DNA of 64,000 nucleotides from an uncultured Clostridia bacterium (GTDB lineage: Bacteria; Bacillota; Clostridia; Oscillospirales; Acutalibacteraceae): positions 62,001 through 126,000 of the forward strand of contig CANQBP010000001.1 of assembly GCA_947589415.1 (NCBI GenBank). The letters are read 5' to 3'. The notes beneath the pieces are model-generated. The model did not search any database and was not told the origin of the DNA. It saw nothing but the letters and a program-made list of their open reading frames with translations. Below are positions 17,758 to 27,298 of the stretch, in pieces; the stretch's first letter is position 1; every line of letters starts with the position of its first letter. Both the position numbers and the translations under genes were made by a program.

Positions 17758-18709
17758 AATAATATTCCTTTGTTTCCGAAACCCTTACGGTCTTGGATTT
17801 ATGCTTTTCAAGAAGTTTTGTTATGGAATACAGGTCTATCCATATCTCGTTATCACATTCCTTTTGGCTTTCGTCAAATATAAGCTCCATACCCCAGTGA
17901 AGGTGCGGAGTTTCAATGTTATTTACGTTTTCCGTTGTGCTGTAACCTGTTCTCCCTGCATAGCCTATAACCTCACCGGCATGAACAGCCATTCCCTCTC
18001 TTATATCGCAGTGATACGGTCGGTTTTGTCTGAGATGTGCATAATAATAGTACCTCTTTTTGTCGTTACTTCTTATACCTATCCTCCAACCACCGTATTG
18101 GTTCCAGCCGATACATTCAACAGTACCGTCCTCAACACAAATAATCGGTGTTCCGACCGCACACATCATATCGTGTCCTAAGTGCTGACGTTTATATCCG
18201 TAACTCCTCGAAACTCCGAAATCGTCAAAATCGGAAAAAGGGAATGTTGCGGCGATAGGAGAGTAGCATTTAAGACCGTATTTTTTTTCCGAAGTGACAC
18301 TTTCTCCCGTATCGGTGTATTCGTTATATTCGCCGAGCATACCCCCAAGCACGGCGGAATAGACCTGATTATAGTAATTATAATACTTCATGTCCTTTGT
18401 TATGGCATCAATTTTTTCCCCCGATTTCAGTCTGTTTATAATATCGTCCATATCCTTAGCCGAATATCTTTTGAAATCCCCTCCGTATTTTGCACCTAAA
18501 TATGCAAGTATTTCTATCCAATTTATATGGATATCATCTTTAAAGGTATCTATATCAATATTCATAGCCTTTTCGAGGGCAGGATAGGTCACGTTGAATT
18601 CCGCATATCTTATAAAATCCTTTTTGCCTGAGGAAGCGCCTGTAAGACAAAAAATCACGGTTCCCGAAAATATCAGGGAAACAAGAATGATTGATAATAT
18701 TTTTTTCAT
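17738..18709 (-). CDS. Membrane-anchored or secreted M23 metallopeptidase (LytM domain)
   Basis: About 323 residues from the preferred start at 18,709, which gives a clean signal/anchor sequence MKKILSIILVSLIFSGTVIF; the longer reading from 18,775 has no ribosome site. A helical region precedes the peptidase domain, which shows the M23 zinc motifs: RQHLGHDMM (H-x(3)-D), YAHL and PHLHWGM (H-x-H). M23 enzymes cut peptide cross-links of peptidoglycan outside the membrane. An S1-domain gene lies upstream behind a terminator, so it is probably transcribed on its own. The exact substrate is unknown. Confidence 0.85.
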   Translation of the reverse strand: MKKILSIILVSLIFSGTVIFCLTGASSGKKDFIRYAEFNVTYPALEKAMNIDIDTFKDDIHINWIEILAYLGAKYGGDFKRYSAKDMDDIINRLKSGEKIDAITKDMKYYNYYNQVYSAVLGGMLGEYNEYTDTGESVTSEKKYGLKCYSPIAATFPFSDFDDFGVSRSYGYKRQHLGHDMMCAVGTPIICVEDGTVECIGWNQYGGWRIGIRSNDKKRYYYYAHLRQNRPYHCDIREGMAVHAGEVIGYAGRTGYSTTENVNNIETPHLHWGMELIFDESQKECDNEIWIDLYSITKLLEKHKSKTVRVSETKEYYSIFQKQ

Positions 18710-18834
18710 CTTCTTCACCCGATAGATAATATGCGGGGCATAACGGCAATATGAGGCGGAAACGTAAAATTTCATGTTGCAAACATATTCGCACTGAATT
18801 TCCGTAATTATAAAATAATCCTGTTCGAGAATAT

Positions 18835-18867
18835 AAAAAGGGACTGCCCGTGATAAGGCAATCCCTT
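18835..18867 (-). terminator. Terminator downstream of the S1-domain gene
   Basis: On the minus strand AAGGGATTGCC pairs with GGCAGTCCCTT (one G-T wobble; 18,838-18,848 and 18,857-18,867) around an 8-base loop, followed by TTTTTATATT. It lies 60 bp after the S1-domain stop codon. Confidence 0.8.
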
Positions 18868-18927
18868 GTTTTCTTACTTATTTCCGTCGTTAAATGAGTC
18901 TTTATACCGAGTCCGTGCCGGTTTTAT

Positions 18928-19887
18928 CTAAATGCCGAGCAAAACCGGTTCGCAGCTCTGCACGGGAGAAAAATCGGTTTCAATAATTTTGTCTGATGAC
19001 GGAGGGGAATATCTGAACCTGTCGATATGATCTCCATGGTAAAAATATTCGGGCGTGTTCGGCTGATACTGGTAGTCAAAGGTATCTATGATAATGAGTT
19101 TTATTTTCATTCTTGAGGGAATTATATTTTTGATATAAACGCTTGCCTGCTGACCTGCCCTTATATTATCTTTCATTTCGGCAAGCCCTGCAAGGTTAGG
19201 AGCAAGCTCGACAAATGCACCGTATTCCTCAACAGAACGTATGATACCGGCGACAGTTTCTCCTATTTCAAAACGTCTTACATTTTCCTCCCATGTTCCG
19301 AGAAGCTCCTTATGGGTCAGGCTTATCCTTCCGCCGTCGAATGATTTTACTATTGCTTTTATCTCCATTCCGACCGAAAAACGTTCCCTGGGGTGATCTA
19401 TTCTTGATACCGATATTGAGTCAATCGGCAGCAATGACACTATGCCGCAGCCTATATCGGCAAAAGCACCGAAAGAATCAAGATGAGTTATTTTTGCATC
19501 AATAATATCACCGGGAATAAGGGTTTCGATATATTCATGCATACATCTTTCCTGGGCAAGCCTTCTTGATAGGACGGCAACGGTTTTTCCCGCTTCATTT
19601 TTTGTAAAATCGGTAATAACAAAACATACCGGACGGTTCACCCTCGATATGACTGCAATATCTCTTACAGTACCTTCCCTGATTCCGATGGCACCCTCCT
19701 CTCTTGGGATTATTCCCTTCATTATTCCGAGATCAACAATAAGATTATGCGCAGAATCGCATACAACAGCTCTGCCCTCAAGTATTCTGCCTTCGTGGTA
19801 AGCATCGGTAAGTGAGGACATGGACTGCATGGCGGCTATATTTTCCGCCGTGGTAATAAGTCTGCCTTCAGGATAATATCCTGTCAT
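18928..19887 (-). CDS. S1 RNA-binding domain protein (short ribosomal protein S1-like)
   Basis: 319 residues with three OB-fold S1-type segments: a degenerate one near 38-95, a typical one near 130-205 (PGDIIDAKITHLDSFGAFAD), and another near 210-275 (GETVAGIIRSVEEYGAFVEL). It is shorter than proteobacterial S1 (six domains) and close to the short S1-like proteins of Clostridia. It binds single-stranded RNA and may help mRNA bind the ribosome; that role is inferred from the family. ATG 19,887 has GAAAGGAATG upstream. Confidence 0.8.
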   Translation of the reverse strand: MTGYYPEGRLITTAENIAAMQSMSSLTDAYHEGRILEGRAVVCDSAHNLIVDLGIMKGIIPREEGAIGIREGTVRDIAVISRVNRPVCFVITDFTKNEAGKTVAVLSRRLAQERCMHEYIETLIPGDIIDAKITHLDSFGAFADIGCGIVSLLPIDSISVSRIDHPRERFSVGMEIKAIVKSFDGGRISLTHKELLGTWEENVRRFEIGETVAGIIRSVEEYGAFVELAPNLAGLAEMKDNIRAGQQASVYIKNIIPSRMKIKLIIIDTFDYQYQPNTPEYFYHGDHIDRFRYSPPSSDKIIETDFSPVQSCEPVLLGI

Positions 19888-20045
19888 TTTGCTTCATTCC
19901 TTTCTTGAGGCTATGCCTCGTTAGCTTTCTCAACATAATATATGAAAAATATGTCTTATATATTCTCATGCCGTCATACAGTTCCCACTTGCATTTTTTA
20001 CTCTTATATTATAGAATGTATTATATACAAATTCGGAGGTGCAAT

Positions 20046-20423
20046 ATGAACGAGAACAACGGCAATATCAAATTTTTATCGGCAATTTCATATATAGGTG
20101 TTCTTTTTGTAATCGGACACTTTGCTGTCGAGAAGAACAATCCCGACCTTCGTTTCCATACATTTCAGGGTGGGACTCTTTTCGTTTTTTTTTCACTGTT
20201 TTATTTTGCTGATTTTCTCATTTATCTGCTTTTATCTGCCATTCCTGCTCTTCAGACAGTGGTCGTTTTGCTTTTGTCGGTTGGCATCAGCGTGGCTTAT
20301 GTAATGCTTATGGCAATGGGAATAATTTATGCGCTGAAATTTCAGCAAAGGCTTCTTCCTTTTGTCGGAAAGACTGCTGTTGCTTTAAGAGTTGCGCTCG
20401 ATAACGGCTTTAAAAACAAATAA
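20046..20423 (+). CDS. Small Tic20/DUF4870-like membrane protein
   Basis: 125 residues starting at ATG 20,046, where CGGAGG gives a strong ribosome site; the longer frame from 19,905 has none. Three to four hydrophobic segments span most of the protein. The loop after the first segment, EKNNPDLRFHTFQGG, resembles the R-F-H-x-x-Q-G motif of DUF4870/Tic20-like proteins. Function in bacteria is unknown. The gene is divergent from the S1-domain gene and followed by a thioredoxin-fold gene. Confidence 0.65.
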   Translation: MNENNGNIKFLSAISYIGVLFVIGHFAVEKNNPDLRFHTFQGGTLFVFFSLFYFADFLIYLLLSAIPALQTVVVLLLSVGISVAYVMLMAMGIIYALKFQQRLLPFVGKTAVALRVALDNGFKNK

Positions 20424-20574
20424 AAGAACCTTGTTTATAATATCATCTTTATTTTGCGAAAAATGGCGTTTTTATAAAAATGATAATTTTTTATGCTTAC
20501 AGACACGGACACCCGTCAGGTGTTATGCAGGCGGACGGGGAAGACCCGATATCAAAATATCAGGAGAGAGAAAA

Positions 20575-20901
20575 ATGGACGATTATATCATACATATAGA
20601 CTCATATGACTTTGAGGAAAAACTTGAGAGAGGTACTGCACTTGTATTTTTTTATGAATATATGGATACAAAAAGTATGGCACTTGAAACCGTAATGGAG
20701 GAAATTGCAGAAAATTACAGTGAACGCATAAATATATATGCAGTAGATATAGAGCAGTCGCCGGATATTGCAATACATTACGGTGTTGAAAATATACCAT
20801 GCGTTATATTTCTGAAAAACGGAGATACTGTCGAGCAAATCGACGGTGCAAATCCTCCCGATATTTATACGGATATAATAGAAGAGGTAATTGACGAATA
20901 A
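20575..20901 (+). CDS. Thioredoxin-fold protein lacking the CXXC motif
   Basis: 108 residues. The order of elements is that of thioredoxin: a strand ALVFFYEYMD, a helix, a strand INIYAVDIEQ, then VENIPCVIFLKNG with the conserved cis-proline. Where thioredoxin has W-C-G-P-C this protein has YMDTKSM, so it cannot do dithiol chemistry. One cysteine follows the cis-proline. A binding or chaperone-like role is possible, but nothing identifies a partner. I start at ATG 20,575 after AGGAGAGAG. Confidence 0.7.
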   Translation: MDDYIIHIDSYDFEEKLERGTALVFFYEYMDTKSMALETVMEEIAENYSERINIYAVDIEQSPDIAIHYGVENIPCVIFLKNGDTVEQIDGANPPDIYTDIIEEVIDE

Positions 20902-20905
20902 GAGG

Positions 20906-22201
20906 TCATAACATATTTTTGACCATTTTCCATGCCAGAATACGCATTACGGCATGGTCTATCAATTTGACATCTATCATTTCATTGTTTACGGCATATA
21001 AAATGTCATTGTATGCCGTTACATAGTCACTGACACAAATCATATCATTTCCTGCTTTTACTGCCTTTATATACGGTGAGCTGTCGGTCACATATTTTCC
21101 TATGGCGTCCATTGCAAGATCATCTGTTATAATTATGCCGGTAAATCCTAATTCATTCCTCAATATTTCATGCACATCGGGTGAAAGTGAGGCAGGATTG
21201 TTTTTGTCCATACATTCAACGATATTATGACTTACGAGTACTATATGCGCACCCGCTTCAATTCCCGCTTTAAACGGGAGAAAATCGTTGTTAAGGAATG
21301 TTTCGTAGGTTCTCTTATCAACAGCATAGGAAGTATGTGTATCGGGGTTATTTCCGTATCCGGGGAAATGTTTAAGCGTAACGGAAATGCCTCTTTCTTG
21401 ACTTGTCTTTGTGAATTTGCTTACGTAATCGGACGTTATATCGGGATTTTGACCGAGAGAACGGTCATACATAAAATCTCCCTCCGTCTTGCTTATATCA
21501 CATACAGGCGCAAGATTTGTATCAATGTTGAGACTCTTCATAAGCCTGCACTTATTTTTAGTATCTTCTATTATCGCATCAAGACCTCCTTCGTCAAACA
21601 GCTCACGGGGGGATTTGAACGGAGTTTTTGTCAGCTCATCGTTCAGACTGAGTCTGCTTACCGTTCCGCCCTCTTCGTCCGTTGCTATTACCATAGGTAT
21701 GTCCTGACAATTTATATATGATCGTACATCTCCGGCTATTTTACTTTTCGTTTTACCGTCAATATCTCTTCCGAAAAGTACATATCCTCCGAGGTGGAAT
21801 TTTTTTGCCTCCGGTACGGCATCAACTGTCGGACACCTTGCGAGAATTATTTGTCCTACTTTTTCTTCGATGCTCATGTTTTTGACTATCTCATAAGCTC
21901 TTTGATATTTTGCGGAAAATATACCGTTGTCCTGCCATTCGTCCGGAAAATCGTAAGTGTCGGACGAATCATCGTCAATGCTGATTACGGGATCGGGTTG
22001 AGTGATTTCGGATTTTGAGGTATCCGTGCTGTTTTCCGTTTCATTTTTTTGGGGTTGATTTTTTTCCGCAGAATATTGTGCGGAGCTTTCCGATGCTTGA
22101 ACGGGCTTGTTATTGTTGTTCACGCTGCAGGCAGAAGTACTCGAAAATACCGATAAGGCAATAACCAATGCGATAATTTTTTTAAGTCCTATATTTTTCA
22201 T
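20906..22201 (-). CDS. Glycoside hydrolase family 3 lipoprotein (NagZ-like beta-N-acetylhexosaminidase)
   Basis: 431 residues from ATG 22,201 (GGGTGG upstream). The N terminus is a lipoprotein signal ending in FSSTSAC, with the lipid-bearing cysteine at 25, then a polar Ser/Asn/Gln-rich linker. The catalytic domain carries GH3 signatures: VIATDEEGGTVSRL, LKHFPGYGNNPDTHTSY and ITDDLAMDAI. Enzymes of this kind remove GlcNAc from peptidoglycan fragments; Gram-positive members sit outside the membrane, as the lipobox predicts. The PHP phosphatase gene lies 104 bp upstream on the same strand. Confidence 0.88.
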   Translation of the reverse strand: MKNIGLKKIIALVIALSVFSSTSACSVNNNNKPVQASESSAQYSAEKNQPQKNETENSTDTSKSEITQPDPVISIDDDSSDTYDFPDEWQDNGIFSAKYQRAYEIVKNMSIEEKVGQIILARCPTVDAVPEAKKFHLGGYVLFGRDIDGKTKSKIAGDVRSYINCQDIPMVIATDEEGGTVSRLSLNDELTKTPFKSPRELFDEGGLDAIIEDTKNKCRLMKSLNIDTNLAPVCDISKTEGDFMYDRSLGQNPDITSDYVSKFTKTSQERGISVTLKHFPGYGNNPDTHTSYAVDKRTYETFLNNDFLPFKAGIEAGAHIVLVSHNIVECMDKNNPASLSPDVHEILRNELGFTGIIITDDLAMDAIGKYVTDSSPYIKAVKAGNDMICVSDYVTAYNDILYAVNNEMIDVKLIDHAVMRILAWKMVKNML

Positions 22202-22305
22202 TTGACCACCCTTTGTAATTACCGTGAAATAATTATTAAAAATAATTACCGATACGGGAAATTTTATCATTTTATAAAAATTTATTTATCTTAAACAGAA
22301 TACAT

Positions 22306-23082
22306 CTAAAACGGGAAATCGACTACATTAAGTTTAAGCTCGGCACACTTTTTTTCCGCATAAACTACGGCATCATCGTAAAGCTGTTCGGGTCTATGGC
22401 AGTCCGAACCTATTATTACACGAATTTTACTGCCGCTTATCAGTTTCCAGAATCGGTCATCGGGATATTGATAACGCCTTCCGTCAGGGAAATCCGATAT
22501 TCCTTTCCTGAAACCGTTTGCATTGTATTCAAGCGGAATATCATATTTTTCGGCTGCACTTAATATCAGATCGCAGGCTTTGTCGCAGTTTTTATCCCAT
22601 GCAAATTCGTTATTCATCATAAGGTCGGGGTGCGCAAGAAATGCGAAAAAACCCGTGCCGAGAGCTTCCGATATGCTTGAGGCATAATCAGTATAGTCTT
22701 TTGTGTTCTCCGCAAAGAAAATATTTCTGAAATAACCCGATTTTGTGGTGTATGTATGTTCGCCGAGTGCGAGATAATCGAGCTTGAACTTTTTTAAAAG
22801 GGTCGTATAATATTCCATGTAATACGGGTGATATTCTATTTCGAGACCTTTATATATTTTAAGTGTATCCGCATATTCCGTTTTGAGTTTGTCTATTTCA
22901 TTTATATAGTCTTGAAGCTCATCAAATTTCATTCTCAATCCGTAATCCCTATCGGGAAACGGAGCGTGATCGGAAAATCCCAACATATCAAATTTCTTTG
23001 CGGCGGCTTGTTCGACATAATCTCTTTCACTGCCTATTGCGTGGAGGCAACGGTACGTATGCGTATGAAAATTTGTTTTCAA
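22306..23082 (-). CDS. PHP-family histidinol-phosphatase
   Basis: 258 residues. Metal-binding PHP motifs are in order: FHTHTYRCLHA, FSDHAPF, LEIEYH, LGEHTY, AHPDL and GSDCHRPE. The size and motif set match the HisK-type histidinol-phosphate phosphatase that completes the eighth step of histidine synthesis in Firmicutes; related PHP proteins can have other phosphate ester substrates, and no his genes are near. The start is TTG 23,082 with AGGAGTGAG at good spacing. Confidence 0.85.
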   Translation of the reverse strand: MKTNFHTHTYRCLHAIGSERDYVEQAAAKKFDMLGFSDHAPFPDRDYGLRMKFDELQDYINEIDKLKTEYADTLKIYKGLEIEYHPYYMEYYTTLLKKFKLDYLALGEHTYTTKSGYFRNIFFAENTKDYTDYASSISEALGTGFFAFLAHPDLMMNNEFAWDKNCDKACDLILSAAEKYDIPLEYNANGFRKGISDFPDGRRYQYPDDRFWKLISGSKIRVIIGSDCHRPEQLYDDAVVYAEKKCAELKLNVVDFPF

Positions 23083-23318
23083 TTTTTTCTCACTCCTATT
23101 ACTAATGATAATCCATACCGATTGTTCTCAAGTTTATTTTATCATAATATCCTCAAAATTACAAATACTAATTCGGTAAATATATCACCGTAAAATTTGA
23201 ATTTATACTTGACAAATCCGTTTATTTGAGTTAAAACATATTCGGACGTAATTTTATTGATTACTTAAAAAAATTTAAGTGAGTATTAAAATATTGTTTT
23301 AAAATAATATTATATTTG

Positions 23319-23350
23319 TTGACACATTTTCTATCGGTATGTTTTATAAT
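23319..23350 (+). promoter_or_regulatory. Probable promoter of the htrA gene
   Basis: TTGACA (23,319-23,324) is followed by TTTATA (23,343-23,348) at 18 bp, overlapping TATAAT at 23,345-23,350. The 312-base gap between the PHP and htrA starts is AT-rich and holds no other feature I can support, apart from room for the divergent PHP promoter. Confidence 0.55.
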
Positions 23351-23394
23351 ATCATTGTCAGCAAAAAGATATTTATTAAATGGGGGTTATATTT

Positions 23395-24933
23395 ATGGAT
23401 GACAAGAATTTTGAAAACATCGACAGAAACGTTACGGATTCGGAACGTAAGAATGAGTTTGAAGTTTCGACTGCACCGGAAAATTCATACAATGAGCAGG
23501 CGGGTGCAGAGCCTGTAAATACAGGTTCGTATGCTTCAGCCCAAAACACAGTACATCAAAACGGAGAACCCGATACTTATAAAAGAAACGTCGGTCCGTA
23601 CGATTACAGCGGATATGCCGTGCCAACGCAGGGAATGGTGAAATACGATACGTACGGAAAAAACAGCGGTTCGGAAATGCCGCAGGGGGATATATATTCC
23701 GCTCCCGTGCAGGAAAAGAAAAAGTCTAAGGGAAAATTAGTTGCTTGTATTGCAGCCGCACTCGTACTTTCACTCGGTGTCGGAGTAGGCGGCGGATTTC
23801 TCGGCTCGTATTTCGCTAACAGAAATTCCGTATCAACGTCTGAATCATCGAATGAAGAGTCCTCAAACGATAAGGACGGTTCTGTTCTCAAGATAACGCA
23901 GGCGAGTGATACGGAAGTAGCACCTACAACGATACAAGACGTCGTTAGTAAAGTTAAGGATTCGGTTGTTGAAATTACAACGGAAACGACAACTTATGAT
24001 TCATTTTACGGACAGTATGTTCAGCAGTCTGCCGGAAGCGGAGTCATTATTTCCGAGGACGGATATATAATCACAAATAATCATGTTATAGATGGTGCTT
24101 CGGAGATAGAGGTTCGTCTGACAAATGAAAAGACATACGAGGCAAAACTCATAGGAAGGGACTCAACTCTTGACGTTGCGTTGCTGAAAATTGACGAAAA
24201 GGGTCTTACGACTGCCATTTTCGGAAATTCCGCAAAATTGTCCGTAGGTCAAACAGCGATAGTAATAGGAAATCCGCTTGGCAGATTGGGCGGTACAGTA
24301 ACAGACGGTATTATAAGTGCGCTTGATAGAGAAATTCAGCTTGACGGCAAAACAATGAAACTTCTACAAACAAATGCGGCAGTAAATCCCGGAAATTCCG
24401 GCGGCGGTTTGTTTGATGCAAACGGAAACCTTATAGGAATTATTGTTGCTAAGTCTAATTCTTCCTCAAGCGGAACAAGTGTTGAGGGACTCGGTTTTGC
24501 GATACCCGTTAATGATATACTTGATATTCTTGAAGATCTCAAGACAAAGGGTTATGTAAGCGGAAAGGCGGAACTCGGTATCAGCTATGTTGACGTGACC
24601 GATCAAGAGTCGATGTTCAGATACAGAGTAGACAGATTGGGTGTTTATGTATCTTCGGTTAACAAAAATTCTGCTGCCGAAAAAGCAGGTATAAAGATTT
24701 ATGACTGCATAACAAAAGTGGGCGATGAGGAAATTTCAAATTCTACCGATCTTAGAAGTGCCATTTCTAACCATAAGGCAGGGGATAAAGTTAAAGTAAC
24801 CGTTTATCGTGACGGCAAGACTGTTGAGTTAGATGTAACTCTCGGTGAGAAGGCTTCAGACGAAACATCGAATAGTGAGGCCGAGTCATCATCTTACAGT
24901 ATTTATCCCGGTTTTGGCGGTGGTCTTTTCTGA
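23395..24933 (+). CDS. HtrA/DegP-like membrane-anchored serine protease with PDZ domain
   Basis: 512 residues from ATG 23,395 (GGGGGTT upstream; the ATG at 23,380 is too close to any ribosome site). A polar, disordered cytoplasmic N terminus of about 110 residues leads into one membrane segment near 112-141. The S1C protease domain has the full triad: histidine in TNNHVIDG, aspartate in STLDVALLKI and serine in NPGNSGGGLF. One PDZ domain follows (VYVSSVNKNSAAEKAGI). It degrades or refolds damaged proteins at the outer face of the membrane. A terminator follows at 25,015. Confidence 0.95.
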   Translation: MDDKNFENIDRNVTDSERKNEFEVSTAPENSYNEQAGAEPVNTGSYASAQNTVHQNGEPDTYKRNVGPYDYSGYAVPTQGMVKYDTYGKNSGSEMPQGDIYSAPVQEKKKSKGKLVACIAAALVLSLGVGVGGGFLGSYFANRNSVSTSESSNEESSNDKDGSVLKITQASDTEVAPTTIQDVVSKVKDSVVEITTETTTYDSFYGQYVQQSAGSGVIISEDGYIITNNHVIDGASEIEVRLTNEKTYEAKLIGRDSTLDVALLKIDEKGLTTAIFGNSAKLSVGQTAIVIGNPLGRLGGTVTDGIISALDREIQLDGKTMKLLQTNAAVNPGNSGGGLFDANGNLIGIIVAKSNSSSSGTSVEGLGFAIPVNDILDILEDLKTKGYVSGKAELGISYVDVTDQESMFRYRVDRLGVYVSSVNKNSAAEKAGIKIYDCITKVGDEEISNSTDLRSAISNHKAGDKVKVTVYRDGKTVELDVTLGEKASDETSNSEAESSSYSIYPGFGGGLF

Positions 24934-25014
24934 TTGCGGGAGTGAGTAGAGGCTTAAATGCCGAATTAACCGTACCCTCACTTGTTGCGTGGTAATGTAT
25001 GTGTTTTAGCTGAA

Positions 25015-25049
25015 ACGAGGTCGTTCTGTCAAGGGGCGGCCTTGTTTTG
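25015..25049 (+). terminator. Probable terminator after htrA
   Basis: ACGAGGTCG (25,015-25,023) can pair with CGGCCTTGT (25,037-25,045) with two G-T wobbles, followed by TTTTG. It lies 80 bp past the htrA stop. Confidence 0.55.
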
Positions 25050-25142
25050 TTGTAATTTTAGGATATAATTGTTATATGCTGTCATATTTTGCCGAATATT
25101 GCCTATAACGGCGCAAAAAGTATGAATTGGGAGTGAATAAGT

Positions 25143-25697
25143 ATGAAACATAAGGGTACAAATCAGCTTGAAACGGAAAGGCTGATTTTGAGAAAATTCA
25201 GAATAGATGATGCGGAGGATATGTTCAATAATTGGGCGTCCGATCCCGAAGTGACAAAGTTTATGACTTGGGAAGCCTATAAAGATGTTAGTGACGTACG
25301 GTCATATATACAAAGCTGTATAGAAAATTACAAAGATGAGGAATATTATTGGGTTATCGAATTTAAGCAGACAAAGCAAGTTATCGGAACGATTAGTGTA
25401 GTTAAAATGCGAGAAGATACTGCTTGTGCAAATATAGGGTATTGTATTGGTAGGGATTATTGGCACAAGGGAATAACAACTGAGGCTTTTAGCCGTGTTA
25501 TCAGATTTTTATTTGAGGAGGTAGGATTAAACCGTATAGAGGCTACGCATGATGTGAATAACCCCCATTCGGGTGGTGTAATGAAAAAATGCGGATTAAA
25601 ATATGAGGGAACGCTAAGACAGGCAGGTTTAAATAATCAGGGAATATGTGATATGTCAATCTACTCTATTTTAAGAAATGAATACAGTATAAAATAG
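25143..25697 (+). CDS. GNAT-family N-acetyltransferase (RimJ/RimL-like)
   Basis: 184 residues. The N terminus LETERLILRKFRIDDAEDMF and the acetyl-CoA-binding region CIGRDYWHKGITTEA, followed by LNRIEATHDVNNPHSGGVMKKCG, are those of the RimJ/RimL-type GNAT group, which acetylates N termini of proteins or small amines. The substrate cannot be told. ATG 25,143 follows GGGAGTGAATAAGT. A small lysine-rich protein gene follows 34 bp later. Confidence 0.9.
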   Translation: MKHKGTNQLETERLILRKFRIDDAEDMFNNWASDPEVTKFMTWEAYKDVSDVRSYIQSCIENYKDEEYYWVIEFKQTKQVIGTISVVKMREDTACANIGYCIGRDYWHKGITTEAFSRVIRFLFEEVGLNRIEATHDVNNPHSGGVMKKCGLKYEGTLRQAGLNNQGICDMSIYSILRNEYSIK

Positions 25698-25731
25698 TCG
25701 GTACAAGTCATACTATCATTGAGGTGATTAG

Positions 25732-26007
25732 ATGGCTAAGCAGGGAATGAAACGTACAGAGAGAACTCATAGCAAGGAAAGAAATACGGAAACTGCTGTA
25801 CCCGAAATACAAGGAAAGGCGAAACACGGAAAAGAAAAGGCAAATCCGATAGTTGCCGATACCGAACCGCCACATCAAAAGGTGTGGCATACAAAGACTG
25901 CCGACAGCGAAAGACCCATATCTTCGGTTTATAAAGAAATTGACAATGATCTCGCAAGAGATAATCTTGAGAATGATATACCCGATGCTGATTTACAAGA
26001 TTTATAA
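25732..26007 (+). CDS. Small lysine-rich hypothetical protein
   Basis: 91 residues, not recognised. It is highly charged, with a basic N-terminal half (many Lys, Arg, Glu) and an acidic C-terminal end (DNDLARDNLENDIPDADL), no membrane segment and no cysteines, so probably disordered. The coding case rests on a strong ribosome site GAGGTGATTAG at proper spacing and a clean stop just before the repeat block. It may be co-transcribed with the acetyltransferase gene. Confidence 0.6.
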   Translation: MAKQGMKRTERTHSKERNTETAVPEIQGKAKHGKEKANPIVADTEPPHQKVWHTKTADSERPISSVYKEIDNDLARDNLENDIPDADLQDL

Positions 26008-27230
26008 CGGCTCTAACGAGCCGCTCCACCAGCGGCGTGCCACCGGCGGAGTGCCACCGGCGGCGTGCCGCCGCAGTCAATACGCGGTGTCGCTCACTTG
26101 CGTTCGCTTTGGTTTTTGTGTGAGGGAGTCTGTTTCCGCGATAATAAACTTGCCTGTCGGTATGGGTAAGTCTGCATCGTGAGTGGCTCTAACGAGCCAC
26201 CCCACCATAAAAACTCATGGTGAGTAAACATCAGTTTTAGGTCAAGCCTTTTTCAAAAGGCTTGCGGTTTCCAAAGGCAGAGCCTTTGGTCGCCGTCCGC
26301 AGACGGCGAAATCTCTTCTCCTCCACGCCTGGGCAAGGGGTGAATTTAAAAACAGTCCGGTGGACTGTTTTTAAAGAGGGGACGCCCTGCGAGAGGGCGT
26401 CCCCTTGTCAATGCCTTAGTGAACCAATCCCGGCGGAGTGCCTCCGCTGTCAATTCGCGGGGTCGCTCACTTGCGTTCGCTTTGATTTTTGTGTGAGGGA
26501 GTCTGTTTCCGCGATAGCGAATTTACCTGTCGGTATGGGTAAGTCTGCATCGTGAGTGGCTCTAACGAGCCACCCCGCCATAAAAACTCATGGTGAGTAA
26601 ACATCAGTTTTAGGTCAAGCCTTTTTCAAAAGGCTTGCGGTTTCCAAAGGCAGAGCCTTTGGTCGCCGTCCGCAGACGGCGAAATCTCTTCTCCTTCACG
26701 CCTGGGCAAGGGGTGAATTTAAAAACAGTCCGGTGGACTGTTTTTAAAGAGGGGACGCCCTGCGAGAGGGCGTCCCCTTGTCAATGCCTTAGTGAACCAA
26801 TCCCGGCGGAGTGCCGCCGGCGGAGTGCCTCCGCAGTCAATACGCGGGTTCGCTCACTTGCGTTCGCTTTGATTTTTGTGTGAGGGAGTCTGTTTCCGCG
26901 ATAGCGAATTTACCTGTCGGCATGGGTAGGTCTGTATCGTGAGTGGCTCTAACGAGCCACCCCGCCGTAAAAACTCATGGTGAGTAAACATCAGTTTTAG
27001 GTCAAGCCTTTTTCAAAAGGCTTGCGGGCGGAGTGCCTCCGCTGCCAATACGCGGTTTGCTCACTTGCGTTCGCTTTGGTTTTTGTGTGAGGGAGTCTGT
27101 TTCCGCGATAGCGAATTTGCCTATCGGTGTGGATAGATAGGTATCGAGAGCGACTCTTACGAGCCGTTCCGCAATAGTAAATTTACCTGTCGGAATGGGG
27201 TTGAATATGTGAGAGTGGTTATATCGAGCA
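26008..27230 (+). repeat. Tandem block of ~373-bp hairpin-rich non-coding repeats
   Basis: Counting from the shared sequence CGCTCACTTGCGTTCGC, copies begin at about 26,090, 26,463, 26,850 and 27,058, giving lengths of 373, 387 and 208 bases plus a decayed partial copy to about 27,190. A partial unit precedes the first. Each full copy strings together several perfect inverted repeats: TGGCTCTAACGAGCCA, AAGCCTTTTTCAAAAGGCTT, CCAAAGGCAGAGCCTTTGG, CGCCGTCCGCAGACGGCG, an AAAACAGTCC/GGACTGTTTT pair and GGGACGCCC/GGGCGTCCC. The third copy has lost its middle. The block has higher GC than its surroundings and no credible gene. Confidence 0.85.
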
Positions 27231-27298
27231 GCTAAGTTTTAAATGAATTATGTAAATGAATACACGTATTATACATAATATGATATCGGTGATTATTT

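Noticed and set aside
26262-26883. Two similar plus-strand open frames of 97 and 82 codons in the repeat array
   Set aside because: They are copies of the same hairpin repeat read in one frame, lack ribosome sites, and the translations change with each repeat variation.
26008-27230. Possible CRISPR array
   Set aside because: Repeat units are about 373 bases and contiguous, without the short direct repeats and unique spacers of CRISPR, and no cas genes are near.
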